From UBA5314 sp039679855 (GTDB lineage Bacteria; Bacillota; Syntrophomonadia; Syntrophomonadales; Syntrophomonadaceae): a stretch of DNA of 18,371 nt. The DNA is taken from assembly GCA_039679855.1 (NCBI GenBank), contig JBDKUE010000084.1, positions 1 to 18,371 on the forward strand, in the 5' to 3' direction. The position numbers were made by a program, and so were the translations under genes. Positions within the stretch are counted from its first letter, which is position 1; each line of letters begins with the position of its first letter. Under the pieces are notes generated by a model. It did no database searches. It was not told the origin of the DNA and saw nothing but the letters and a program-made list of their open reading frames with translations. Shown piece by piece: positions 7,406 to 14,748 of the stretch.

Positions 7406-8617
7406 CTATTCAAACCGCAGGGCGTCTATGGGATTGGAATTAGCTGCTTTCCTGGCAGGATAGTAGCCGAAAAACAGGCCCACGGCCATCGAAAATCCGA
7501 GGGCCATTGCCACCAGCCAGGGTGCCAATTGCACATTGAAGCCGGCAAATACGCTGAGTAATTCAGCTATCCCCCAACCCAAGAGCACTCCCACTATGCC
7601 GCCCATCAAACTGAGGAGCAGGGCCTCAACCAGGAACTGGGTAAGAATGGCACCGGTGGTGGCGCCGATAGCCATACGGACTCCGATTTCCCTGGTGCGC
7701 TCAGTAACTGAAACCAGCATGATATTCATAATGCCGATTCCGCCTACTAAAAGGGATACTGCTGCTATGCCACCCAATAAAAAGGTCAACATCCGGGTGG
7801 TGTCTTCGACAGTAGACAAGACCTCGGCCATATCCTGAATACGGAAGTCGTCTTCAGCTGAAGCAGCCAGGCGATGCCGCTGGCGCAGCAGGGTGGTAAT
7901 ATAATCCTTTAAAGTACTGAGGGCTTCTTGACTGGTGGCCTGGACGTTTATGGTTCGTACGCTAGTGCTTCCCAAAAGGCGCTGCTGAGCGGTGGTTAAG
8001 GGTATGTAGATAACATTATCCTGATCCTGGCCCATTCCGGCTGCGCCCTTGGTTGTCAAGACTCCAATTACATTAAAATCCAGACCGTTGATGCGTATTA
8101 TTTTGCCAACCGGAGAAGTTGGACCGGGAAACAGATTGCTAACCACGGTCTGACCCAAAACCGCCACCGGGGCGCGCAGGGCCAGATCATTTTCATCGAA
8201 AAAATCGCCCTGTTCAGTTGGCCAGCTTTTTATCATCATTAATTCGGGAGTGGTTCCGTCCACATTAGCTGTCCAGGTAGCATTGCCTGCAGCTGCAGTG
8301 GCATTGTTCAGACTGGCTTCCGGGGCCACGTATTTCACCAGGGGCAGACTTTTCAAGGCCTCGACGTCTTCCATAGTAAGCTGGGCGGGATTGGCTCCTC
8401 TTACCGGCCCAAATCCGCCTCCACCAGTGATAGTCAGTAGATTGGACCCCATACTGGAAATCCTCTCAGTAATGCCGGTAGTGGCTCCCTGGCTCAAAGC
8501 AACCATGGCGATTACCGATGCGACTCCAATTATTACACCCAGCATGGTAAGCAGGGAACGCAATTTGTTGACCAGCAGACTGCGCCAGGCAATCTGGAGG
8601 GTGGACTTCAATTCCAT
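7406..8617 (-). CDS. MacB-like ABC transporter permease
   Basis: A 403-residue permease of the MacB/FtsX type. The first helix follows the typical start (AWRSLLVNKLRSLLTMLGVIIGVASVI). A large extracytoplasmic domain (about residues 45-270) is followed by three helices in the C-terminal third, with the hallmark GIGIMNIMLVSVTERTREIG around residues 295-315. Such proteins do not form a normal channel; they pass ATP-driven conformational change to an outer adaptor. It is encoded 22 bases after the ATPase gene. In a Gram-positive cell the likely tasks are export of a peptide or lipid-active antibiotic, or envelope stress defence; the substrate cannot be read from the sequence. Confidence 0.93.
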   Translation of the reverse strand: MELKSTLQIAWRSLLVNKLRSLLTMLGVIIGVASVIAMVALSQGATTGITERISSMGSNLLTITGGGGFGPVRGANPAQLTMEDVEALKSLPLVKYVAPEASLNNATAAAGNATWTANVDGTTPELMMIKSWPTEQGDFFDENDLALRAPVAVLGQTVVSNLFPGPTSPVGKIIRINGLDFNVIGVLTTKGAAGMGQDQDNVIYIPLTTAQQRLLGSTSVRTINVQATSQEALSTLKDYITTLLRQRHRLAASAEDDFRIQDMAEVLSTVEDTTRMLTFLLGGIAAVSLLVGGIGIMNIMLVSVTERTREIGVRMAIGATTGAILTQFLVEALLLSLMGGIVGVLLGWGIAELLSVFAGFNVQLAPWLVAMALGFSMAVGLFFGYYPARKAANSNPIDALRFE

Positions 8618-8639
8618 AATATATCCCGCCTTGCTTAGT

Positions 8640-9359
8640 TTACTTTATTGCTTTTATTTGGGAGGCTTCTGGTATCAGTTCATCACTGATAATTACACCG
8701 TCTGTTAATCGGACTATACGCTGGCAGTAATTGGCCACTTCTTGTTCGTGGGTGACAATTACTACCGATAAACCGTTGCCACCATGCAGCTTTTGCATAA
8801 GGGCCATGATCTCAGCGCTGGTTTTAGTATCCAGTGCTCCAGTCGGCTCATCGGCCAAAAGCAGACCCGGTTTGTTAACCAGAGCCCGGGCGATAGCTAC
8901 ACGCTGTTGCTGCCCACCTGACAATTGGGTCGGATAATGATGTTCCCGCCCGGTAAGACCGACCAGGGCCAGGGCTTCCCGTCCCAAATTCTCTCTTTCC
9001 TTGCCGGATACCCCGGCGTAAATCATAGGCAGGCATACATTTTCCAGAGCCGAAGCCCGGCCTAAAAGGTTGAAATTTTGAAAGACAAAACCTATTAGCT
9101 TATTGCGTAAATGAGCCAGCTGATCCTTGTCCAGGGACATTACATCCACCCCGGCAAAGCGGTATTGACCTTCGTCAGGCACATCCAGACAGCCCAGGAT
9201 ATTCATCAGGGTTGACTTTCCTGAGCCGGAAGGGCCCATTATTGCCATCATCTCCCCTTTGCCTATGGTTAAACTTATTGAACGCAAAGCGTGAACGGGC
9301 GTTGACGTTGATAGATAAGTCTTGCTGATATCGTTCAATTCGATCAGGGTTCGTTTCAT
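8640..9359 (-). CDS. MacB/LolD-type ABC transporter ATP-binding protein
   Basis: A 239-residue ATPase with Walker A GPSGSGKST (about residues 43-51), a Q-loop in FVFQNFNLL, signature LSGGQQQRVAIARAL, Walker B LLLADEPTGALD and the switch histidine in VIVTHEQEV. The sequence is typical of the MacB/LolD/FtsE group that drives type VII ABC systems. A GGGGGG-rich ribosome binding site lies upstream of ATG 9359. It forms the energy subunit of the transporter with the permease gene downstream and the adaptor upstream in the same operon. Confidence 0.95.
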   Translation of the reverse strand: MKRTLIELNDISKTYLSTSTPVHALRSISLTIGKGEMMAIMGPSGSGKSTLMNILGCLDVPDEGQYRFAGVDVMSLDKDQLAHLRNKLIGFVFQNFNLLGRASALENVCLPMIYAGVSGKERENLGREALALVGLTGREHHYPTQLSGGQQQRVAIARALVNKPGLLLADEPTGALDTKTSAEIMALMQKLHGGNGLSVVIVTHEQEVANYCQRIVRLTDGVIISDELIPEASQIKAIK

Positions 9360-9412
9360 AAGCAGCCCCCCTTTGAAACAGGTTTATGTTATCTGTATCA
9401 TCTGGTCCATAT

Positions 9413-10870
9413 TTAAGGTATACGAATTGGGCCGGTTCTCTGGTTATTGCGGTTCTGCGAATTGTTGGAACCGGATTGGCCACTGGTGCTGCTGCCACTG
9501 TTGCTGCTACTGGTAGCCGAACCGATGACAATCTGTTCCCCTTCATTGAGACCGCTCACGACCTCATAGTTCTGACCGTCGTTTAATCCAAGGACAACGT
9601 TTTTCTGCACGGGTTGATTATTCTGCAGGACCAGAACAATTGCATGTTTTGACGTTTCGGTTCCGCTGCCGGAAGCGCCGGCTGCTGTTGGGCTGTTTGA
9701 GGAACGGGCGCCGCTCCGGGTGGAAGCACCCTGATTGGGCTGCCCGGTTGACGTTTTAGTCGTTTCCGACTGATTGGTCCTGACATAGGTTTGGGCATAA
9801 CTTACCGCCATCATGGGGACCGTAAGAACGTCGCTCTTTCGGGCCAGGACGATCTTGGCGGAAACAGACATACCAGATTTGAGCTGCCGACTGGGATCGT
9901 CACAGGAGACTACTACCGGATAGTACTGGACATTGCTGACCGTTTTAGCTTCAGGAGTAATGGTAACCACTTTACCCGTGAACACCTTGTCGCCGTTGGC
10001 GCTGGTTGTAAACTCCACATTCTGACCTATCTGAATGCGCCCGATATCAGCTTCATTGACCAGGGCGCTCAACTGTAAATCTTCACTCATTACCGTAAGC
10101 AGGACATTGGTGCTGGCATTCAGTCCCATAATCTGCCCCACCTGGGCATTGACCGCTCCGATTATTCCGTCGAAAGGAGCTATCAGGGTGGCCCCGTCCA
10201 GATCGGAACGAGCCTGGTCAACTTTCGCCTGATCGTTTACCAGTCGGGCCTTGGAAGATTGCAAATCCAACTCAGCCTTTTTAAATGCGTCACTGGCTGT
10301 GTCGAGATCAGAACGGGGAATTGCACCGGCATTGTACAACTGCTGCTGCCGGTCCAATGTTCGGGCAGCTGTTTCATAGGTAAGGTTTTGATTGGCGACT
10401 GTAACCTCGTCTTGATTCAGCTGACTTTGGGCCTGGCGCAGGGCGGCTTCCAGGGTGGTAGCGTCCTGCTGGGCCAGGATTTGGCCGGCCTTAACGTGAT
10501 CCCCGGGTTTTACATTGATAGCGGTAATGGCTGCATCGTTTTTGAAACCCATCGAGGATTTTTTTACCGGCTCCAGAGTGCCGGTAGCCTGAATAGCGTC
10601 AGTGACCGTACCTTTGGCAACCGACATAGTGAGAAAGCCTGAATCTTTTTTAGAGCCCAGCCATTTGTACAAACCAAAACCGCCCGCGGCTATCACCAAT
10701 ATAATAATGCCCAGAGCGATAAACTTTTTACGTCTACTCCTGGCCTTTATTTGATTGTTTAGCAAAACCTCCTGGATGTTGCTATCGTCCAGCTTGCTAC
10801 CATTTAATTCGGTAGCCAGGTTTTCCTCTAAATCTTCTTGAACCGGGGTATTTGAATCCGACATAAGCAT
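9413..10870 (-). CDS. MacA-like membrane fusion (adaptor) protein
   Basis: A 485-residue adaptor for the MacB-like pump. The order is: a 50-residue charged cytoplasmic N-terminus, one membrane helix (about 51-69), a barrel-sandwich hybrid half (GTVTDAIQATGTLEP, INVKPGDHVKAGQILAQQD), a coiled-coil hairpin around residues 135-225, the second lipoyl half (TLIAPFDGIIGAVNAQVGQI) and beta-barrel and membrane-proximal domains. Two stretches are rich in Ser, Gly, Asn, Gln and Thr: about residues 365-405 between folded parts and the last 35 residues. These look like flexible, wall-spanning linkers and are unusual in length. The start ATG 10870 has GGAG 6 bases upstream; ATG 10864 is also possible. It is the first gene of the operon. 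Confidence 0.92.
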   Translation of the reverse strand: MLMSDSNTPVQEDLEENLATELNGSKLDDSNIQEVLLNNQIKARSRRKKFIALGIIILVIAAGGFGLYKWLGSKKDSGFLTMSVAKGTVTDAIQATGTLEPVKKSSMGFKNDAAITAINVKPGDHVKAGQILAQQDATTLEAALRQAQSQLNQDEVTVANQNLTYETAARTLDRQQQLYNAGAIPRSDLDTASDAFKKAELDLQSSKARLVNDQAKVDQARSDLDGATLIAPFDGIIGAVNAQVGQIMGLNASTNVLLTVMSEDLQLSALVNEADIGRIQIGQNVEFTTSANGDKVFTGKVVTITPEAKTVSNVQYYPVVVSCDDPSRQLKSGMSVSAKIVLARKSDVLTVPMMAVSYAQTYVRTNQSETTKTSTGQPNQGASTRSGARSSNSPTAAGASGSGTETSKHAIVLVLQNNQPVQKNVVLGLNDGQNYEVVSGLNEGEQIVIGSATSSSNSGSSTSGQSGSNNSQNRNNQRTGPIRIP

Positions 10871-10896
10871 ACATCACTCCAGACCGTATGTATTTA

Positions 10897-10902
10897 ATTA
10901 TA
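10897..10902 (-). promoter_or_regulatory. Possible -10 box for the adaptor-transporter-two-component operon
   Basis: A consensus TATAAT on the minus strand, about 27 bases before the adaptor start codon, in an AT-rich leader. No convincing -35 box lies 16-18 bases upstream, so an activator such as the operon's own response regulator would be needed. Weak support. Confidence 0.35.
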
Positions 10903-10971
10903 TTTTAGTAAATTGGTGTTGCGCTTTTATAAGAATAATATATAAAAAGTGTGGCATGATTAGCGAGTGGT

Positions 10972-11019
10972 AAAAAAATAACCCTGGTATATGTACCTGA
11001 GCGGTCGATATACCAGGGT
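10972..11019 (-). terminator. Rho-independent terminator of the 48-residue gene
   Basis: A perfect 12-bp stem (10981-10992 with 11008-11019, ACCCTGGTATAT and its complement) encloses a 15-base loop. Read on the minus strand it is followed by TTATTTTTTTA. It lies 15 bases after the stop of the small membrane protein gene and separates it from the adaptor operon. Confidence 0.85.
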
Positions 11020-11033
11020 AAAGTTGTATTGGC

Positions 11034-11180
11034 TTATCTGAACAGCATGCCTCCAAAAAGATAACCCAGATAGAAAACGGCTACAATTGCTATAACGTGC
11101 AACACCCACCATCCTGATCTGAGGAATTGAAAAGAACCCAGTTCATAATTGTTTTCCCGTTTTACTTCTTCATTCTCCAC
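11034..11180 (-). CDS. Small single-helix membrane protein, 48 residues
   Basis: A short gene supported by its own signals. GTG at 11180 is preceded, 6 bases upstream, by AAGGAGGT (11187-11194), a full match to the anti-Shine-Dalgarno sequence, and the gene is followed by a strong terminator. The product has a charged, acidic N-terminus (MENEEVKRENNYE), then FQFLRSGWWVLHVIAIVAVFYL-like sequence, shown here only as its first part FQFLRSGWWVLH and second part AVFYLGYLFGG, forming one transmembrane helix at about residues 24-47 and ending in Arg. The positive-inside pattern suggests a cytoplasmic N-terminus, but this is uncertain. I do not recognise a named family. It is a single-gene unit, divergent from the aminotransferase-reductase fusion gene. 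Confidence 0.8.
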   Translation of the reverse strand: MENEEVKRENNYELGSFQFLRSGWWVLHVIAIVAVFYLGYLFGGMLFR

Positions 11181-11276
11181 TGCCTGACCTCCTTCCGGCA
11201 AACTCGTATATAGTTACTATTTCTCAAGTCAGGCGATTGTATGTAGATAAGCGGCCTGTTTATAGGGAGCAAACAT

Positions 11277-11304
11277 TTGACAGTTGGGAAATTTTCACTA
11301 CAAT
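11277..11304 (+). promoter_or_regulatory. Near-consensus sigma-A promoter of the fusion gene
   Basis: Perfect -35 TTGACA (11277-11282), 16-base spacer and -10 TACAAT (11299-11304). Transcription would begin near 11311, about 45 bases before the TTG start. In the leader, TGCAC (11323-11327) and GTGCA (11334-11338) form a short inverted repeat just ahead of the ribosome binding site, a possible but unproven control site. Confidence 0.75.
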
Positions 11305-11354
11305 GAATTTGTTGAGGAGAATTGCACAAAATAGTGCACAAAGGAGGAATCTTT

Positions 11355-14090
11355 TTGACCGAGCTGCGCAAGGATCTTCTTAACCCTACGCTGGAGAAAG
11401 TGTTAACCACTTTTCATTTGGATAAAATATACACCCGGGGCGAGGGTTGTTGTCTTACTGATGAAAACGGCAAGTCCTATTTGGATTTTATATCGCAGTA
11501 TGGAGCGATTCCATTTGGCTATAATCCGGAGTTTGTCTGGCAGGCTCTGGAAAGGGTGCGCTCTCTCGGTGTGCCCAGTTTGGTGCAGCCTTCACTGCCT
11601 GCAGAGGCCTTGCGGCTGGCGTCTAAACTGGCGGACATCACACCCGGAGAACTCTGCTATTGCACCTTTTGCCAGAGCGGGACGGAGGCGGTTGAAGCAG
11701 CCATTAAGCTGGCCCGTTCCACTACCGGCAAAGAAATCATTCTTTCCACCTACAACAGCTTCCACGGCAAAACCCTGGGCGCTCTTTCCGCCACCGGCAA
11801 GTCGTCATACCAGGAGCCGTTTAGGGCCCCGGCGCCCGGCTTCTGCAAAATACCTTACAACGACCCGGCCGCCCTGGAGGCTTTTCTAGCTCAGAATCAG
11901 GGCCAGGTAGCCGCTTTTATCATCGAGCCCATCCAGGGTGAGGGGGGGATTATTCCCGCCAATCCCGGATATTTATCGGCTGTCAGGGAGATCTGTCACC
12001 GGTTTAATGTCCTGTTGATCCTCGATGAAATTCAGACCGGATTGGGGCGCAGCGGGCAGTTGTTTGCCGGCCAGATTGAGCAGATCGAACCTGATATTAT
12101 GCTTCTGGCCAAGGCCCTGGGGGGAGGATTGGTTCCCCTGGGTGTATGCATCAGCACGCCCGGGGTCTGGAACGACGATTTTGGCCACCTGCACAGTTCA
12201 ACCTTTGCCAATAATAATCTGACCTGCGCTGTGGGCTGCGCGGTTATCGACTACCTGCTGGCCGATGATCAGGCGGTCATAAAACAGGTTAAGGAAAAAG
12301 GAAATTACTTGATAAAGAAGCTCAGCGACCTGGCCGGCCTTTATCCCGATGTCATCAAAGAGGTGCGGGGACGCGGGCTCATCGTGGGGGTGGAGTTTCA
12401 TTCCCCCAAAGACAGTGATTCCTACGATATGGCTTATATGTGTGAAGCTGGAGGCTTTACCGCGCTGTTGTGCGGCTTCCTGCTCAACGTCTATAATATC
12501 CGGCTGGCACCCTTTCTCAACAATTCCATGACCCTGCGTTTGGAGCCCTCCCTGTTGATTGAATACGAGGAGATAGATTACCTGATCCAGGCCCTTCATG
12601 ACCTGTGTAAACTTTTGAATTATCGTGACTACAGCCTGCTCTACAGGTTTGTCATAGGAGACGCGGCCCGCCCGGCGTGTTTTACCGATTACCGCCCTCA
12701 AAACAGGGCCAACCTCTCTTCCCCGCTTTCTGATAATGAAGAGATTAAGGGGCGCTTTGCCTTTATTATTCACTATCCGGGTCCGGAAGACATCATCGCT
12801 AATAATCCTTCCTTTAACCGGTTTGAAAGAGAAGAACTTTACCGGCTCATGGAGTGGCAGGCAGCCATTCCTGAACCGGCAGTCTGCTGCCACATGCCGG
12901 CCATCCGTTCACGGCAGGGGCACGCGGTGGAAGGCTGGCTTATCGGTGTTCCCTACGGTGGGAGGGAGATAATGACCAAACCTCGAAACGAGGTGGTTGA
13001 CACGATTATGCAGGCGGTGGATATGGCCAGGGACCTGGGCGCGCAGGTGGTGGGACTGGGGGCGCTAACCTCGGTCGTAACCAGGGGCGGGCGTGATGTG
13101 CTGGGACGTGGGATATCGGTTACCAGCGGAAACAGCCTTACTACCGTTATGGCTCTGGAAGCCCTATACAAGGGCGCGCAAAAGATGAATATCGACCTTG
13201 ACCAGGCGCGGGCGGCGGTAGTGGGAGCCACCGGCTCCATCGGCCGGGCCTGTTCAATGCTTCTGGCTGAGGAAGTTTGCAGCATCACCCTCCTGGGCAA
13301 TCCCCGGGCGCCCTTAACCAGCCAGCGGCGCTTAAAGCAGCTGGGAGAGGATATATTGACCCGGGCCAACCGCAGGAGAAAAGAAGGCGGACGGCGTGGT
13401 ATGAGCGGCTGGTTAAATCAGGTCTTGCTTAGATTGGAGAATATCGATAAAGATGGGGCGCAAGAACTCACAGGTGTTCTGGAGCAAGGGGAAAGAGTAT
13501 CATGGGAAGTCATGGAACAGATATGCCGGTATTTAAGCCTGGAGACGCCTCTCGACATGGCCATGGGCACCGAAGATATATTGCACCTCTGCGATCTGAT
13601 AGTATCAGCCAGCAATTCAGCTGACTATATAATCCATCCCCGGCATTTAAAGGCCGGGGCGGTGGTCTGCGATGTAGCCAGACCGGCCGATGTGTCACCG
13701 GAAGTTCTTGAACAGAGGAATGATGTTCTGGTCCTGGAGGGAGGGCTGGTGGAGCTTCCCGACACAGTTTGTTTCGGGCAAAATCTGGGTTACCGGGAAG
13801 GTATTGCCCTGGCCTGTCTATCTGAAACCATTATGCTGGCCATGGAGGCCGACTGGCAGGATTATAGCATAGGCTCCCAACTTCCCCTGGAAGCCATGGA
13901 ATACATGCGCAGCCTGGCCGTCAAACACGGCTTTTCACTGGCCGGGTTGAAGATGGGCAACCGGGAGCTTCAAGACCGGGAAATCGAACGTATCAGTGAG
14001 AACGCCAGATTGAGCAAGAGAGGTACTGACCGTAGGCCTTTTCCAACCGGGCTTAGCTTGACTGGTTACCCCAATTCTTTTAAGCTATGA
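11355..14090 (+). CDS. Fusion of class III aminotransferase and acyl-ACP reductase-like domain
   Basis: A 911-residue, two-domain enzyme. TTG 11355 is the start because AAGGAGG is 7 bases upstream. Residues 1-430 form a PLP-dependent class III aminotransferase: SGTEAVEAAIKLAR, SFHGKTLGALSATG, Asp224 in DEIQTGLGR and the PLP lysine Lys253 in LLAKALGGG. Residues about 466-900 resemble cyanobacterial long-chain acyl-ACP reductase: GLGALTSVV, SGNSLTT (near 590), nucleotide-binding VGATGSIG (623-630), LEGGLVE and LACLSETIML. Cys821 in the last motif aligns with Cys294, the acyl-carrying cysteine of the Synechococcus enzyme. About 67 extra residues lie after the nucleotide-binding motif. The reductase half would turn an acyl thioester into an aldehyde and the other half would aminate it to a primary amine. 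That coupled reaction is inference; substrate, amine donor and direction are unknown. Confidence 0.88.
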   Translation: MTELRKDLLNPTLEKVLTTFHLDKIYTRGEGCCLTDENGKSYLDFISQYGAIPFGYNPEFVWQALERVRSLGVPSLVQPSLPAEALRLASKLADITPGELCYCTFCQSGTEAVEAAIKLARSTTGKEIILSTYNSFHGKTLGALSATGKSSYQEPFRAPAPGFCKIPYNDPAALEAFLAQNQGQVAAFIIEPIQGEGGIIPANPGYLSAVREICHRFNVLLILDEIQTGLGRSGQLFAGQIEQIEPDIMLLAKALGGGLVPLGVCISTPGVWNDDFGHLHSSTFANNNLTCAVGCAVIDYLLADDQAVIKQVKEKGNYLIKKLSDLAGLYPDVIKEVRGRGLIVGVEFHSPKDSDSYDMAYMCEAGGFTALLCGFLLNVYNIRLAPFLNNSMTLRLEPSLLIEYEEIDYLIQALHDLCKLLNYRDYSLLYRFVIGDAARPACFTDYRPQNRANLSSPLSDNEEIKGRFAFIIHYPGPEDIIANNPSFNRFEREELYRLMEWQAAIPEPAVCCHMPAIRSRQGHAVEGWLIGVPYGGREIMTKPRNEVVDTIMQAVDMARDLGAQVVGLGALTSVVTRGGRDVLGRGISVTSGNSLTTVMALEALYKGAQKMNIDLDQARAAVVGATGSIGRACSMLLAEEVCSITLLGNPRAPLTSQRRLKQLGEDILTRANRRRKEGGRRGMSGWLNQVLLRLENIDKDGAQELTGVLEQGERVSWEVMEQICRYLSLETPLDMAMGTEDILHLCDLIVSASNSADYIIHPRHLKAGAVVCDVARPADVSPEVLEQRNDVLVLEGGLVELPDTVCFGQNLGYREGIALACLSETIMLAMEADWQDYSIGSQLPLEAMEYMRSLAVKHGFSLAGLKMGNRELQDREIERISENARLSKRGTDRRPFPTGLSLTGYPNSFKL

Positions 14091-14146
14091 AGTGTATATA
14101 ATAAAGAAAGACTACTATAACCAGACAGTTCGGAGGGGAATGGCCA

Positions 14147-14557
14147 GTGAGCGAAGGACAGGAAATCAGGATCAAAGAGAATGGCAAATGGTATTTTGGA
14201 CCGGCCGAAATGTTCCGGCGTAATATAGTAAATGTTCTGGCTTCCAACCTGCACAAGGAAGCCGACGGCTCCTATTTGATAAGATTGGGCCCCGATACAA
14301 ATCCAGTGGTTGTTGAAGATGTTCCTTTTTACGCTTCCGGTATTGTTGAAGAAGACGGCAAGGTTAAACTGGTGTTCCACGATTTGCAGGAGATGTTCCT
14401 GGATAGCGAAAAAAAGCTCACCCTCAAAGGCGATGTACCTTACATCGATTTTCGCTGGGATGCCGACACCAGGTTGAGCCGGGGTGTATACTGGAAGCTC
14501 AGCGAGTATTTCGAATTTCGCGGAGACGAGATTTTCATCGTCCCCCCTGGCGTATGA
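14147..14557 (+). CDS. DUF1285-like protein
   Basis: A 136-residue soluble protein that starts at GTG 14147 with GGAGGGG 8 bases upstream; a nearby ATG is out of frame. The pattern NGKWYFGPAEMFRRNIVNVLASNL, followed by DGSYLIRLGPD and VVVEDVPFYAS, matches the layout of DUF1285 proteins, where a WxxxGxxxxR start precedes a 'G.Y.L..P.......VED.PF' segment. No catalytic residues are recognisable and no function is known for the family. It begins 56 bases after the fusion gene on the same strand and may be co-transcribed, although a TATAAT at 14097-14102 could give it its own promoter. Its stop lies at the left edge of a long inverted repeat. Family assignment is from memory of the pattern only. 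Confidence 0.65.
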   Translation: MSEGQEIRIKENGKWYFGPAEMFRRNIVNVLASNLHKEADGSYLIRLGPDTNPVVVEDVPFYASGIVEEDGKVKLVFHDLQEMFLDSEKKLTLKGDVPYIDFRWDADTRLSRGVYWKLSEYFEFRGDEIFIVPPGV

Positions 14558-14559
14558 GC

Positions 14560-14684
14560 TCATAGCAAGCTCTGAAAGCGAATCTCTGCGTCATTCACAA
14601 AACCCGCTCTTTCAACGTACTTTAGTACGCCTCAGTCGCGGGTTTTATTCATTCCTTGATCTTCACTTCCATAGCTCGCTATGA
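14560..14684. repeat. Long imperfect palindromic intergenic element
   Basis: Nested inverted repeats span the space after the DUF1285-like gene: outer TCATAGC (14560-14566) with GCTATGA (14678-14684), middle AAAACCCGC (14599-14607) with GCGGGTTTT (14638-14646) and centre CGTACT-TT-AGTACG (14616-14629). Sequence between the paired blocks is also partly complementary. It differs from the two REP-like elements. It may be a dispersed repeat or a transcript-stabilising structure. Confidence 0.65.
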
Positions 14685-14708
14685 TGGTTTGATTAAATTA
14701 GGTGAACA

Positions 14709-14734
14709 AAAAAGCGGGCCAACGCCTGCTTTTT
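14709..14734. terminator. Bidirectional Rho-independent terminator
   Basis: AAAAAGCGGGC (14709-14719) pairs with GCCTGCTTTTT (14724-14734) across a 4-base loop with one mismatch (a G-U pair in one orientation). A-tract and T-tract flank it, so it can end the plus-strand DUF1285-like transcript and the minus-strand radical SAM transcript, whose stop codon is 15 bases away. Confidence 0.8.
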
Positions 14735-14748
14735 AATTGGGTTGCATT

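Noticed and set aside
11323..11338. TGCAC-N6-GTGCA inverted repeat in the fusion gene leader
   Set aside because: Only five bases per arm; too short to report as an operator by itself, so it is only mentioned with the promoter.
11162..11410. An 82-codon minus-strand frame overlapping the small membrane protein start and the fusion gene start
   Set aside because: It overlaps a strong promoter and two supported gene starts in other frames and has no ribosome binding site; the 48-residue gene explains the region better.
12198..12893. A 231-codon minus-strand reading frame within the fusion gene
   Set aside because: It is antisense to the conserved aminotransferase and linker coding sequence, has no ribosome binding site I can see, and no recognisable domain.
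14097..14102. TATAAT before the DUF1285-like gene
   Set aside because: No acceptable -35 box at the right distance; the TTGACT at 14058 is badly spaced. Read-through from the fusion gene is as likely.
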